Origin: Bradyrhizobium lablabi
GTDB lineage: Bacteria; Pseudomonadota; Alphaproteobacteria; Rhizobiales; Xanthobacteraceae
Length of the DNA stretch: 64,000 nt
Assembly: GCF_018129385.1 (NCBI RefSeq)
Contig: NZ_JAFCLN010000005.1
Span: 248,001-312,000 of the forward strand
Direction: 5' to 3'
The number at the start of each line of letters is the position of its first letter. Within the stretch, counting starts at the first letter, position 1. The notes under the pieces are model-generated. The model did not search any database, was not told the origin of the DNA, and was given only the letters and a program-made list of their open reading frames with translations. Below are positions 8,107 through 16,704 of this stretch, piece by piece. Made by a program: the position numbers and the translations under genes.

Positions 8107-9828
8107 TTAATCCTCGATTGTCTCAAGCAGCCGCCGGGCCAGTGTTTCCACCACAAAGGGCTTTGTCAGCACCCGCATGCCCGGGGCGAGCTGAGCGTTG
8201 CCGATAATAGCGTTCTCCGCATAACCTGTGATGAACAGAATAGGCAGATCGGGCCGTGTGGTCCGCGCCGCGTCGGCCAATTGCCGTCCGTTCATGCCGC
8301 CCGGCAGGCCGACGTCGGTGATGAGCAGGTCGACGCGGGCATCCGATTGGAGCACGCGCAGGCCGGCCGGGCCGTCCTTGGCCTCGATGCCGGTGAAGCC
8401 GAGTTCGTCCAGCACCTCCAGGACCAGCATGCGAACGGTGGGCTCGTCGTCGACAATCAGCACCGTCTTGCCGGTTTGCGCCGGCGCCCGCGTCGTCTGC
8501 TCAACGCCCGAGCTCGTTTCGGCTTCGCCGCGATAGTGCCGCGGGAAGTAAAGGCACATCGTGGTTCCTTGGCCGAGCTCCGAATAGATCCGTACCTGTC
8601 CGCCGGACTGACGCACAAAACCATAGACCATCGAAAGTCCGAGGCCTGTGCCCTGTCCGATCGGTTTGGTCGTGTAGAAGGGATCGAACGCGCGTGCGAT
8701 GACGTCGCGCGTCATGCCGACGCCGGTGTCAGTAACGCATAGCGAGAGATATTGGCCCGCCGGCAGGTCGCGCTCGTTCGCGGCGCGCTCATCGAGCCAT
8801 CTATTGGCGGTCTCGATCGTGATGCGGCCACCGTCCGGCATGGCATCGCGTGCATTGATGGCCAGGTTGAGGAGGGCGCTCTCGAGCTGCGATGCATCGA
8901 CCAGCGCCGGCCACAGCCCGACGGCGGTTACCACCTCAAGCGTGATCTGCGGGCCGACGGTGCGGCGGATCAGCTCTTCCATGCCTTTCACGAGGCGGTT
9001 CACGTCGGTTGGCTTGGGATCGAGCGTCTGGCGACGCGAGAAGGCAAGCAGGCGGTGGGTGAGCGCGGCGGCGCGCTTGCAGGCACCTTGCGCGGCGGTG
9101 ACATAGCGGTCAATCTCGGAGAGCCGCCCCTGGCTGAGCCGCGTCCGCAGCAGGTCCAGCGAACCCATGATGCCGGTGAGCAGATTGTTGAAGTCATGCG
9201 CGATGCCGCCGGTGAGCTGGCCTACCGCCTCCATCTTCTGCGCCTGACGCAGTTCGTCCTGAACCCTTTGCCGCTCGGATATGGCTTCGGCGACGCGCGT
9301 TTCGAGCGTCTCATTGAGTTCACGCAGCGCCGTCTCGGCACGCTTGCGCGCGGTGATGTCCTGGAACAGGACCGCGACCTGGCGGCGGGAGGCGGGCTCG
9401 ATGCGGAAGGCCGCGAGTTCGAGGTGGCGTCCGGTGGCGATTAGCTCGCGCTCGAAGCGGATTGGCTTTCCCGAGCGCAGCACTTCGCCATAGAGCGCCG
9501 CCCATCCATCGGCTTCATCAGCCACCATCTCGCGCAACTTTTGTCCGACAACGTTGGGAATGCCGGCGTGGAGCGCGTAGGCGGGGTTCGCCTCTACATG
9601 GACGTAATCGCTGAGCGGACCGTGGGGGCCGTCGAAAAACTCGATGATGCAAAAGCCTTCGTCGATCGAATTGAACAACGTCCGGTACCGCTCCTCGCTT
9701 TCAGCAAGGGCGATCTCTGCCTCCTTGCGGCGAGAGGTGCCGGCCTCGACAAGGACCCTTAGCCGGGCATTCTCTTCCCCCAGCGCCTTCGCGCGGCGCT
9801 GTAATGTTTCGATTTCGGCCGGATTCAC
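8107..9828 (-). CDS. PAS hybrid sensor histidine kinase with C-terminal receiver
   Basis: A 573-residue cytoplasmic hybrid kinase. An N-terminal coiled coil is followed by a PAS domain (about 46-160, ending ITARKRAE) and a HisKA domain with GGIAHDFNNLL (phosphorylated His about 211). A HATPase_c domain has VTDTGVGM and GQGTGLGLSMV, and the receiver domain has phospho-acceptor Asp about 505 (LLITDVGLPGGMNGRQ) and conserved Lys in LTKPF. No transmembrane segment is seen, so it senses an intracellular or diffusible cue. I chose GTG at 9828 because GGAGGAG sits 8 bases upstream; the open frame extends to 10074 but that part has no domain and would meet the divergent gene. Confidence 0.9.
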   Translation of the reverse strand: MNPAEIETLQRRAKALGEENARLRVLVEAGTSRRKEAEIALAESEERYRTLFNSIDEGFCIIEFFDGPHGPLSDYVHVEANPAYALHAGIPNVVGQKLREMVADEADGWAALYGEVLRSGKPIRFERELIATGRHLELAAFRIEPASRRQVAVLFQDITARKRAETALRELNETLETRVAEAISERQRVQDELRQAQKMEAVGQLTGGIAHDFNNLLTGIMGSLDLLRTRLSQGRLSEIDRYVTAAQGACKRAAALTHRLLAFSRRQTLDPKPTDVNRLVKGMEELIRRTVGPQITLEVVTAVGLWPALVDASQLESALLNLAINARDAMPDGGRITIETANRWLDERAANERDLPAGQYLSLCVTDTGVGMTRDVIARAFDPFYTTKPIGQGTGLGLSMVYGFVRQSGGQVRIYSELGQGTTMCLYFPRHYRGEAETSSGVEQTTRAPAQTGKTVLIVDDEPTVRMLVLEVLDELGFTGIEAKDGPAGLRVLQSDARVDLLITDVGLPGGMNGRQLADAARTTRPDLPILFITGYAENAIIGNAQLAPGMRVLTKPFVVETLARRLLETIED

Positions 9829-9836
9829 GCCCCAAA

Positions 9837-9843
9837 CTCCTCC
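9837..9843 (-). promoter_or_regulatory. Shine-Dalgarno site fixing the GTG start of the PAS hybrid kinase
   Basis: GGAGGAG on the minus strand with an 8-base spacer to the GTG at 9828. None of the upstream in-frame starts has a comparable site. Confidence 0.7.
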
Positions 9844-10072
9844 AGACAGGGGAAACGCGCCTGGCGGAACCGGGTTCCGGAGGCCTTCCAGGACGCCCGA
9901 GGGCTTGCTAGGTTGGAATCGGCGGGCGCCGGGTTGGCTATTTGCGGCCGTCATCGGCCATGTTGGCGCCGATGACCGGTCTAGATTATGCCGCACTCGG
10001 CGCTCCATAATGCTGTTCAATTCCACGAATCCGTGCGGGGGGCTCCGTCGCGGGGGTGGAACCGGGGAATAC

Positions 10073-11077
10073 ATGCGTCAAGGCAGAGCGAGAGCTGACG
10101 AGCGATCGCCGCGTGGCCGCGGTTCGCGGGCCGGGACGATCGCGCTTGCCTGCACCGCGCTTGTGCTCGGCGTCGGTGCGGCGGCCTGGATGACCGATCC
10201 CGCCGCCACGGCGCTGCTTTCGGCCAATGCGCCCGCGAATTCGTTCGCCTCCTTCAACGAACGCTTCCTGCCGCCGCCGCCGGCGGAGTCGCTGGCGCCG
10301 CATTACGCTTCCTCCGTTCTCGATCGCGCTGCGGTCGCTGCCGCCGACATCCGGGCCATGCAGGCGCGGGCGATGCTCGCTCAGCAACTGCAATCGCAGG
10401 ACTGGCAGTCTACCGTCGACGAGGAACCGGAGGTCGCGAGCGCGCCGTCCGTTCCGATGCCGCGGGCTCGTCCCGCGGAAGCCAACCTCACCAGCCGCAG
10501 CGTTGCATTCGCGTCGGCGAGCAGCGCGCCGCAGGGCGAGGAGCGCTCGATGCTGCAAAAATTCTCCGACCTGCTTCCAGGCCGGATCACGCTGGCCTCG
10601 CTGGCACCGAATGGCGGGCTGTTCCGCCGCGGGCCGGACCTTGGATCCCTCGGCTATGACAGCTTCACCGCGGTCTACGACATCTCCGCGCGCGCGGTTT
10701 ACCTGCCCGACGGCACGACGCTGGAGGCGCATTCCGGCCTTGGCGACAAGATGGACAAGATCGAATATGTCGGCCAGCGCATGGTCGGCGTGACCCCGCC
10801 GGGCGCGTATGCACTCAAGCCCCGCGAGAAACTGTTTCATGGTGTCAAGGCGCTGCGCCTGACGCCAGCCGACACCGAGAACGCGCTCGGCCGCACTGGT
10901 CTGCTCGTGCACAACTATCTCCTCGGTCCCGACGGGGGCTCCAACGGCTGTGTCTCGATCCGCGACTATGAGCGTTTCCTGAAAGCGTACGAGGACGGCC
11001 AGATCATGCGGCTGGTCGTGGTGGTGAGCCTGTCCGATTCCATCACCGCCTCGCGGCGGGGCGCGTCGCCTTCATGA
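10073..11077 (+). CDS. DUF2778 (Tlde1-like L,D-transpeptidase fold) membrane-anchored protein
   Basis: A 334-residue protein with a short basic N-terminus, one transmembrane segment (about 20-40, GTIALACTALVLGVGAAAW), a Pro/Ala-rich periplasmic linker and a C-terminal DUF2778 domain. The putative catalytic site reads LLVHNYLLGPDGGSNGCVSI (about 277-296), with the His and Cys of the L,D-transpeptidase-like fold. Related T6SS effectors (Tlde1) cut or exchange peptidoglycan peptides; housekeeping rhizobial copies probably remodel the wall. The ATG at 10073 has GGGGAA upstream. It is divergent from the hybrid kinase, and its stop overlaps the next start. Confidence 0.8.
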   Translation: MRQGRARADERSPRGRGSRAGTIALACTALVLGVGAAAWMTDPAATALLSANAPANSFASFNERFLPPPPAESLAPHYASSVLDRAAVAAADIRAMQARAMLAQQLQSQDWQSTVDEEPEVASAPSVPMPRARPAEANLTSRSVAFASASSAPQGEERSMLQKFSDLLPGRITLASLAPNGGLFRRGPDLGSLGYDSFTAVYDISARAVYLPDGTTLEAHSGLGDKMDKIEYVGQRMVGVTPPGAYALKPREKLFHGVKALRLTPADTENALGRTGLLVHNYLLGPDGGSNGCVSIRDYERFLKAYEDGQIMRLVVVVSLSDSITASRRGASPS

Positions 11078-11352
11078 GCCCCCTGCAATTCACAGCGGTC
11101 GATGCGGCATCGTGCGAGACGCCGCTGCGCGCGACGTTCAAGGTCAAGCTGAACGGAAAGATCGTTTCCATCGGCACCGTCGGGCAGGCGTACGCGTTCA
11201 TCACCAACCTCTCTTCGGTCGAGTGGATGGAGTTTCGCTCGCTGCACGACGAAGCGATCACGCAGCTCGAGGCCGCGGCTGAAGACGCGATGCGCACGGT
11301 GCAGGCGACCAACGCACTGCGCGCGCTGTTCGTGCGGGCGAAGGTGCTGTGA
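11074..11352 (+). CDS. DUF982-like small protein
   Basis: A 92-residue protein that starts within the stop of the DUF2778 gene (ATGA overlap), so the two are translationally coupled. The sequence (VSIGTVGQAYAFI, then a helical LHDEAITQLEAAAEDAMRT and a final LRALFVRAKVL) fits DUF982, a rhizobial family whose members average 80-100 residues and have no known activity. The coupling suggests a role linked to the wall enzyme, but this is inference. Confidence 0.65.
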   Translation: MSPLQFTAVDAASCETPLRATFKVKLNGKIVSIGTVGQAYAFITNLSSVEWMEFRSLHDEAITQLEAAAEDAMRTVQATNALRALFVRAKVL

Positions 11353-11466
11353 GGGGCACTCTGTCCACACGTCGCCCGGGCGAACGCCGGGACCCGTAAC
11401 CACTGGGTCACGTCGGTTTAGCAACGCCGTCGACCATCGCGCTCTCACAACAACCGCCGCGGCGTA

Positions 11467-11640
11467 TGGGTCTCTGCTGCGGGAGCGCAATTGCGCCCCT
11501 AGGCAGGGACGACAGCAATTGTTCTCGCGGCGCATTTCGCCCGAGTTCTGCAAATTGTTCTCCGTGTCCCCCCGAGCAGAGCGCGCAGGGAATGTGCTTG
11601 CGCTGAAAAAGCTGCACACGAGCATACAGGTGAAGCGATA
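11467..11640. repeat. Degenerate dispersed repeats
   Basis: Two repeat pieces lie here. Bases 11467-11513 (TGGGTCTCTGCTGCGGGAGC onward) recur in inverted orientation at 26439-26485 with few differences. Bases near 11610-11640 (GCACACGAGCATACAGGTGA) recur at about 29151-29176. The gap between the DUF982 gene and the next small gene otherwise holds no recognisable feature. Confidence 0.7.
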
Positions 11641-11662
11641 TCGCTTACGAAGGACGCCTCCG

Positions 11663-11851
11663 TTAAGCCCCGCGCCAGAAATGCAGCAGCGCCTCGCGGA
11701 AGCCGCCGATAAAATGATCCGAGACGTCGCGTGGCAAGATGCGGGTGATGTCGTCAAACGACCCGCTCACCAATGTCGCAAGCTCATGGGAAGAAGCATG
11801 CTCGGCCCATCGCCGTCCCACCTCCAAGCCACGCTTGCGCTCTGCGTCCAT
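11663..11851 (-). CDS. Small hypothetical protein
   Basis: A 62-residue, charged, helix-prone protein starting MDAERKRGLEVGRRWAE and ending FREALLHFWRGA. Its composition (acidic/basic alternation, SHELATLVSGSFDDITRILP) looks protein-like, unlike the antisense frames. No clear ribosome site precedes the ATG at 11851, and the frame is open further upstream. No family recognised. Confidence 0.45.
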   Translation of the reverse strand: MDAERKRGLEVGRRWAEHASSHELATLVSGSFDDITRILPRDVSDHFIGGFREALLHFWRGA

Positions 11852-12174
11852 CGGCTTCGCATTATCTGGCTTGTTTGGGCCTCGGCGCAGGGCGGCTGCG
11901 CCGAGACCACCCGCTCCGTCGATAAGTTTCGCAGGGGCTAGAACGGCGGGCGAGCATCCCAATCAAAACACAACCGCAAGGGTTTAACAGTGCAGTTTGT
12001 GCCAATAGAAAAAGAAAAACGGCGGTTCCTTTCGCGGAATCCTGCTCGGGAAATCAGGTTCGCGCCGCGGCGCGGGGCGTAACATCGTGCGCCATTGCCG
12101 CGTAGAGGGAGGGCGGATTACGCTGTTGCCCAGCCGCCCTGCAACCTAGCATCGGCCAATCGCAAGGGATTTTC

Positions 12175-12765
12175 ATGAACAACCGCATTCTCGTCCTGTA
12201 CGGCTCTTATCGCTCGGACCGGATGGGCATCCGCCTGGCGCAATTCGTCGTGGAGGGATTTCGCGCGCGCGGCGATGACGTCGAGCTGATCGATGCGAAG
12301 GAGATCGGCCTGCCCATGCTCGATCGCATGTACAAGGAGCATCCCAAGGGTCAGGCGCCGGCCGTGCTGGAGACGCTGGCGGGGAAAATCCGCGATGCGG
12401 ACGGATTTGTCTTCATCGCCGGCGAATATAATTGGGGCATGCAGCCGGGGCTGAAGAACCTGACAGATCATTTCCTGGAGGAGTGGTTCTGGCGGCCGGC
12501 GGCGATTGCGAGCTATTCGGCCGGGCGCTATGCCGGCGCGCGGGCTGCAATGACCTGGCACGGCACGCTTTCGGAAATGGGAATGGTGGTGACCTCGTCG
12601 ACGATCGGCGCGGGGCCGATTGCGCAGACCTTGTCCGAAGACGGCAAGCCGATCGGCGAGCACGGCAAGGCGCTGGCGCATGCGTTTCCGCGCTTTGCCG
12701 ATGATTTTGAGTGGTGGGTGGAAGCTGCGAAGGCGCAGCGGGCGAGGAAGCAGCCGCCGTATTGA
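12175..12765 (+). CDS. NADPH-dependent FMN reductase family protein
   Basis: A 196-residue flavodoxin-fold oxidoreductase. The phosphate-binding loop reads GSYRSDRMGIRLAQ (about 10-23), and the FMN/dimer motif GEYNWGMQPGLKN lies near 82-94. Family members (ArsH, ChrR and azoreductase-like) reduce FMN, quinones, azo dyes or metals using NAD(P)H in the cytoplasm. AGGG precedes the ATG. It is a single gene followed by a palindromic repeat. The natural substrate is unknown. Confidence 0.88.
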   Translation: MNNRILVLYGSYRSDRMGIRLAQFVVEGFRARGDDVELIDAKEIGLPMLDRMYKEHPKGQAPAVLETLAGKIRDADGFVFIAGEYNWGMQPGLKNLTDHFLEEWFWRPAAIASYSAGRYAGARAAMTWHGTLSEMGMVVTSSTIGAGPIAQTLSEDGKPIGEHGKALAHAFPRFADDFEWWVEAAKAQRARKQPPY

Positions 12766-12770
12766 GATTG

Positions 12771-12916
12771 TAGGATGGGTAGAGCGATCCAAGTCCGCAT
12801 ATGTATCGACGCGTGACGGCGAAAGCGAAACCCATCATCTCCCAAGATGATGGGTTTCGCGGAGCCTGTCATCGGGCGCGCGTTCGCGCGACCCGTTGGC
12901 TCTACCCATCCTACGG
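12771..12916. repeat. REP-like nested palindrome (TAGGATGGGTAGAGC family)
   Basis: An outer inverted repeat TAGGATGGGTAGAGC (12771-12785) / GCTCTACCCATCCTA (about 12900-12914) encloses a perfect 16-bp inner hairpin, 12825-12840 with 12845-12860. The same family recurs at 16589-16676 and as a half copy at about 13941. It may act as a transcript-end structure for the flavin reductase gene and the convergent membrane protein. Confidence 0.85.
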
Positions 12917-12918
12917 AG

Positions 12919-13353
12919 TTACGAATGCCGGGCCCGCAGCCGCGCGATGGCGCCGGCCACCGTCTGCATGCTGATGCCGAACACCCATCCCGCCATGATC
13001 AGCGACGTCCACACGACGTGCGGATCGTGGCGCATGATGATGATGCCGACGGAGGCGAACGCGGCGAAAGCGGCGAGGAAGGTGCCGACAGCGCTCAAGA
13101 ATTCGGCGGCATCGATCGGCGTCTTGTCCGATGCGTGGCCGTTCTCGGTATTGAATGACATTTGCGGCGCGTCGATGCCGAGGTAGAAGCCGATCGCGCC
13201 GCCGAGCATCATCAGCAGCAGGAAGCCTTCCGACGTCAGCGCCGAGAAAGTCGTTCCGACATGCGCGCCGACGAACAATCCGCTGGCTGCGCCGGCCATG
13301 GCGAGGCCAAGACGTTCCAGAACGTGAGCGAATTTCCTGACGCGGGATCGCAT
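12919..13353 (-). CDS. Multi-pass membrane protein of unknown function
   Basis: A 144-residue inner-membrane protein with four likely helices: around GLAMAGAASGLFVGA, LLLMMLGGAIGFYLGI, FLSAVGTFLAAFAAFASVGI and LIMAGWVFGISMQTVAGA. A hydrophilic loop (DAPQMSFNTENGHASDKTP) lies in the middle. GGGG precedes the ATG. No known family; small membrane proteins like this are common in Bradyrhizobium. Confidence 0.65.
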   Translation of the reverse strand: MRSRVRKFAHVLERLGLAMAGAASGLFVGAHVGTTFSALTSEGFLLLMMLGGAIGFYLGIDAPQMSFNTENGHASDKTPIDAAEFLSAVGTFLAAFAAFASVGIIIMRHDPHVVWTSLIMAGWVFGISMQTVAGAIARLRARHS

Positions 13354-13711
13354 CTTGTAGCCCCGTCAATTAGCGGTGGCTTCATCCTTCGAGACGCACG
13401 CTTCCTGCGTGCTGCTCAGGATGAAGTCTTCTTCAGGATCGTTTCGGGACCTTTCATGGTGAGGAGCGAATGTGCCGCTTCTCGAACCAACAGGCCATTT
13501 TAGTTTGTTTTCACGAAACCCGAAAGCAACTGTTCGCGACCCACGGCCGTTCCAAAAAAATTTCAGAAAGCGTGCAAACCCACAACTTGTACACGAACGA
13601 AACACTTCGCACGAACGCGTGAGAGGTGAACGGGCTCACACGTCCGCAACGCGCATGACGATAGTTCTGGTCGCGCAATTCCTGCCTATCGAAACCGAAT
13701 GGAGGATTCGC
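13354..13711. repeat. Intergenic region with a REP-like palindrome
   Basis: Bases 13380-13495 form a palindromic repeat: CTTCATCCTTCGAGACGC answers CTCAGGATGAAG, followed by TCATGGTGAGGAGCG and TCTCGAACCA. The same module, in better form, is at 16033-16134. From 13500 to 13711 I see only a short A run and the ribosome site of the next small gene. Confidence 0.65.
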
Positions 13712-13915
13712 ATGACACGCATAATGCTCGCTGCATTCGTCGCCGTAGCCACCTTCATTACCACCACCGCGGTACTGCGTTCGCATCCGCCTTCAGCTCG
13801 CCCGCCGGTGAGCCTGTCGGTGCAGGAGCTCGGCGCATCCGCCACCCGGGAGCCACTTCCGGTCGAGGCGGTGGACGACATGACGTTCGTCTCGCCGTCG
13901 TCCGAGAAGAAGTAA
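13712..13915 (+). CDS. Small secreted or membrane-anchored protein
   Basis: A 67-residue protein with an N-terminal hydrophobic segment (MTRIMLAAFVAVATFITTTA) and a short hydrophilic tail. A very good GGAGG lies 7 bases before the ATG at 13712, which decides the start inside a longer open frame. The tail is Pro/Ser/Glu-rich with no motif. Function unknown. Confidence 0.6.
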   Translation: MTRIMLAAFVAVATFITTTAVLRSHPPSARPPVSLSVQELGASATREPLPVEAVDDMTFVSPSSEKK

Positions 13916-14001
13916 CGTGGTCGGGATGGCCGGGCTCGTTGGCTCTACCCATCCTGCGAGTTAACGGCTAGCGTTCCGCCGGCATTGGCGGAGCGACCGG
14001 C

Positions 14002-14781
14002 ATGAGCTTGTTCGATACACCCTTCGACCCCGCGCGCGAGACGGCGTTGGTGACCGGCGCGGGTAACGGCATCGGCCGCGCGATCGCGCAGGCGCTGACC
14101 GGCGAGGGCGTGCGCACGTTGTTCGCCGATATCAGCGAAGAGCGCGTGACGGAGGCGGTCAAGAACTCGCCGCGGCCGGAACTGGCGGTGGCCTGGACCG
14201 GCGACCTCGCCGACCGCGCCGCGCGCGATGCGTTGCTGGCGCGGGCGCATGCTTCGCTCGGGCGCGTGACGCATCTCGTGCATTCGGCCTCGCCGCCGCG
14301 GCGGGAGGCCGACCACGCGCTGGCGGTCGATGCCGAGACCTGGTCGAGGATGCATGCGGTCAATCTCGAGGCCGGCTTTCACCTGTCGCGCGAACTGGCG
14401 AATCGGCTGATCGCGGCGAAAGAGCCCGGCTCGTTCCTGCTGCTGACGTCGCTGCATGCGGGCACGCCGCGCAACCTGCCGCATTATTCGACCGCGAAGG
14501 CAGGCATGGCAATGCTGGTGAAGGAGCTGGCAAAGACGTTCGGCCGCTACAACATTCGGGTCAACGCGCTGGTGCCGGGCGCGATCGCCGCCGGCGGCTT
14601 TGTCGCCGACCCAAAACTCGCAAGGCACATTCCGCTCGGCCGATTGGGCGTGGCGCAGGATCTTGCGCCGATGGCGCTTGCGGTGCTCTCGAACAAGCTG
14701 TCAGCGTACGTCACAGGCGCGGCAATCACGGTCGATGGCGGCCTGGCGCTGACCAACTGGTTCGAGCCGCCGGAACTGTGA
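14002..14781 (+). CDS. Short-chain dehydrogenase/reductase (SDR)
   Basis: A 259-residue NAD(P)-dependent oxidoreductase of the classical SDR type: cofactor motif TGAGNGIGRA (about 19-28), active-site Ser in LLTSLHAG and catalytic YSTAK (about 161-165), with the family C-terminal TGAAITVDGG. The NNAG position is replaced by HSAS, a tolerated but unusual variant. GGAG precedes the ATG. The substrate is an alcohol or ketone, otherwise unknown. A small membrane protein gene follows. Confidence 0.88.
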   Translation: MSLFDTPFDPARETALVTGAGNGIGRAIAQALTGEGVRTLFADISEERVTEAVKNSPRPELAVAWTGDLADRAARDALLARAHASLGRVTHLVHSASPPRREADHALAVDAETWSRMHAVNLEAGFHLSRELANRLIAAKEPGSFLLLTSLHAGTPRNLPHYSTAKAGMAMLVKELAKTFGRYNIRVNALVPGAIAAGGFVADPKLARHIPLGRLGVAQDLAPMALAVLSNKLSAYVTGAAITVDGGLALTNWFEPPEL

Positions 14782-14815
14782 TTTCGAACGGTGGGCAATC
14801 GCGGATAGCATCGGC

Positions 14816-15046
14816 ATGGATCGCTGGGACGGGTTTGGCTATGTCGTGCTCTGGATGCTGTTCGTTGCGTTCGTGCCGTTCCTCGTGGCGCTGTTCGGCC
14901 GCGACGCCCGTCTGAAGCTGGCCGCGCTCGGGCTTTGTCTTGTGGCGCTTTACCTGACCGGATACGGCCTGCCGGAAACGTTGGCCTGGCTCGCCGCCTG
15001 GGTCGCCGCGGCGTTCGCGATCTTTCTGCGGTTCCGGAAACCGTAG
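14816..15046 (+). CDS. Small two- to three-helix membrane protein
   Basis: A 76-residue protein made almost wholly of hydrophobic helices: GYVVLWMLFVAFVPFLVALF, LAALGLCLVALYLTGY and LAWLAAWVAAAFAIFL, ending in the basic RFRKP. It starts 34 bases after the SDR gene and may share its transcript. No family recognised. Confidence 0.6.
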   Translation: MDRWDGFGYVVLWMLFVAFVPFLVALFGRDARLKLAALGLCLVALYLTGYGLPETLAWLAAWVAAAFAIFLRFRKP

Positions 15047-15149
15047 GACCTGTGGCCAGCCACCTTTTCCTGCGTTCCGACCAGTTTTCGCCACCTTGAA
15101 CCAGCCGTATGATTCGATCCCAACGGCGCGATTCGCGAAGGTGAGGGCA

Positions 15150-16025
15150 ATGGGCTTTTTCAAGCGTGAACTCAGTCCGGTTGAGCGTTTCGAGAATGGG
15201 TTGAAGGAGAAGCTGGTCTCGCGGCAGAGACTGGCCGAACGGCTGGGTGCGGCCGAAGCGGTGGTCGCGGAAAAGCGCGCGGCCGCCGAAAGGCTGGCGG
15301 TGGCGGGTGCCCCGACAGCCCAGCTCGAGCGCGCCGAGACGAACCTGCGCACCGTCGAGGAGCGCACCAGGGCGCTGCGCGCGGAACTGGCCGATCTCGA
15401 CGAGCAGGTGGCTGCTAGCGAACGCGCGCTGAATGAGGCGCGGGCGCAGCGCGACCGCGATGCGGCGGCCGATGGCATCGAGGCGATGGCCTCCGCGATC
15501 GAAAAGGCCGTTCCGCAATTTCAGGCCGGCAGCGCCGCGCTGCTGGCGGCCGTCGCCAACGGCCGGGTGGTGGTGACAGAGGCGACAAAATTCTCCGACA
15601 GCGTCGAGGCCGTGCGCCGCGAGGTGCTGGCCGCGGCCGAACTGCTGTGCTGGGAGCTGCGCTCGGCGGCGATGCGCACGCGGGTCGGCAATGGCAACGA
15701 GGCGCAACGCGCCGCCGAGCCGGCGCAATCACCGGGTTCGGAGATCGAGCGGCAATTGATCTACACGCTCAATCCGCTCTCCTGGCGCGAAGGCGGCGAG
15801 CTGCGCAGCGTGCCGGCCTTCACGCTGGTGGGGCTGCCGAAGGCGCTGCTCGCGGTGGCGCTGCGCCATCAGCATGTCGACTACATGAATGCACGGCGCG
15901 TGCAGACGCTGATGCATGTTCACGGCAACGGGCAAGGCAACGGCGAGGTGAGCGAAGCCGAGGTCATCGATCTCGACGTGCTTGCCGCGACCGAGCAGGA
16001 AAACCCGCACGCCGATGTGGCGTGA
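15150..16025 (+). CDS. Coiled-coil protein of unknown function
   Basis: A 291-residue protein starting MGFFKRELSPVERFENGLKE. Residues about 10-130 are a long Ala/Glu/Arg-rich coiled coil (VVAEKRAAAERLAVAG, RALRAELADLDEQVAASE). A globular part rich in VLAAAELLCWELRSAAMR follows, then an acidic tail. No signal peptide. The ATG at 15150 has GGTGAGGG upstream. The length and composition resemble scaffolding or phage-shock-like helical proteins, but no family is recognised. Confidence 0.65.
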   Translation: MGFFKRELSPVERFENGLKEKLVSRQRLAERLGAAEAVVAEKRAAAERLAVAGAPTAQLERAETNLRTVEERTRALRAELADLDEQVAASERALNEARAQRDRDAAADGIEAMASAIEKAVPQFQAGSAALLAAVANGRVVVTEATKFSDSVEAVRREVLAAAELLCWELRSAAMRTRVGNGNEAQRAAEPAQSPGSEIERQLIYTLNPLSWREGGELRSVPAFTLVGLPKALLAVALRHQHVDYMNARRVQTLMHVHGNGQGNGEVSEAEVIDLDVLAATEQENPHADVA

Positions 16026-16032
16026 GGTAGCC

Positions 16033-16134
16033 TGATCCTCATGGTGAGGAGGCGCGTTAGCGCCGTCTCGAACCATGCAGGCCCGTGCCCCATCCTTCGA
16101 GACGCGGCCTTGCGGCCGCTCCTCAGGATGAGGG
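16033..16134. repeat. REP-like palindromic repeat
   Basis: Two palindromic halves: CCTCATGGTGAGGAGGCGCG with GTCTCGAACCATG, then CATCCTTCGAGACGCGGCC with GGCCGCTCCTCAGGATG. It is the same family as 13380-13495. Confidence 0.75.
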
Positions 16135-16273
16135 CGGTGGGTGTGGCAACGAGGCAGGCACGACTCTGCTGGCGACAAATGTTCCATATTCACAGCTCAC
16201 GGCTGTTTGAAACGAGTTCCAGCAACGCTGTCCGCGCTCATCGGTTCGTCCTCCATCACGAGGGAGACGAAGA

Positions 16274-16537
16274 ATGATGAAAATGAAACTTTTGGGCCCG
16301 GCCACTGTGATTTCGGCCGCCGCATTGGCAACGCCTGTGATGGCCCAGGAGGCGACACAGGAACCGGGCGTGATCGGGTTCAATTATCCGAACTCGCATT
16401 ATCTGCGCGGCGGCTATGGCGTGCGAACGCCTGATATGGCCGAGCGGCGTGGCTATGTGCGCACCTACGGGCCGTATGGTTACGGCTACGCTCCGCCGCC
16501 TTATGGCTCGTTCAGCTACTACGATCCCGAGTGGTAG
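16274..16537 (+). CDS. Small secreted Gly/Tyr/Pro-rich protein
   Basis: An 87-residue exported protein. The signal peptide (MMKMKLLGPATVISAAALAT, cleavage after VMAQ) precedes a mature part rich in Tyr, Gly and Pro (RTYGPYGYGYAPPPYGSF). Two ATGs in tandem follow a GAGGGAGACG ribosome site. Such proteins are abundant, small envelope proteins in Bradyrhizobium; the role is unknown. A strong terminator follows. Confidence 0.7.
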   Translation: MMKMKLLGPATVISAAALATPVMAQEATQEPGVIGFNYPNSHYLRGGYGVRTPDMAERRGYVRTYGPYGYGYAPPPYGSFSYYDPEW

Positions 16538-16560
16538 CGATCCGGCCTGACGGAAAGAAA

Positions 16561-16588
16561 AAGCGGCCCGGGCGGGCCGCTTTTTTTG
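16561..16588 (+). terminator. Rho-independent terminator after the secreted protein gene
   Basis: GC-rich stem AAGCGGCCC / GGGCCGCTT closed by a tight GGGC-type loop, followed by seven T residues. It lies directly after the gene at 16274-16537. Confidence 0.9.
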
Positions 16589-16676
16589 CGTAGGATGGGT
16601 AGAGCGTCAGCGAAACCCATCATTTCTCATCTCGGCAGGGGCCTGATGGGTTTCGCTTCGCTCTACCCATCCTACG
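16589..16676. repeat. REP-like palindrome (CGTAGGATGGGTAGAG family)
   Basis: A perfect 16-bp outer inverted repeat (16589-16604 with 16661-16676) encloses AGCGAAACCCATCA / TGATGGGTTTCGCT. It is the same element as 12771-12916. Confidence 0.9.
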
Positions 16677-16704
16677 AATTCCAGCAACCCTACGAATTCC
16701 GAGC

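Noticed and set aside
9829..10074. N-terminal extension of the PAS hybrid kinase to 10074
   Set aside because: No domain is encoded, and it meets the divergent DUF2778 gene; GTG 9828 has a strong ribosome site.
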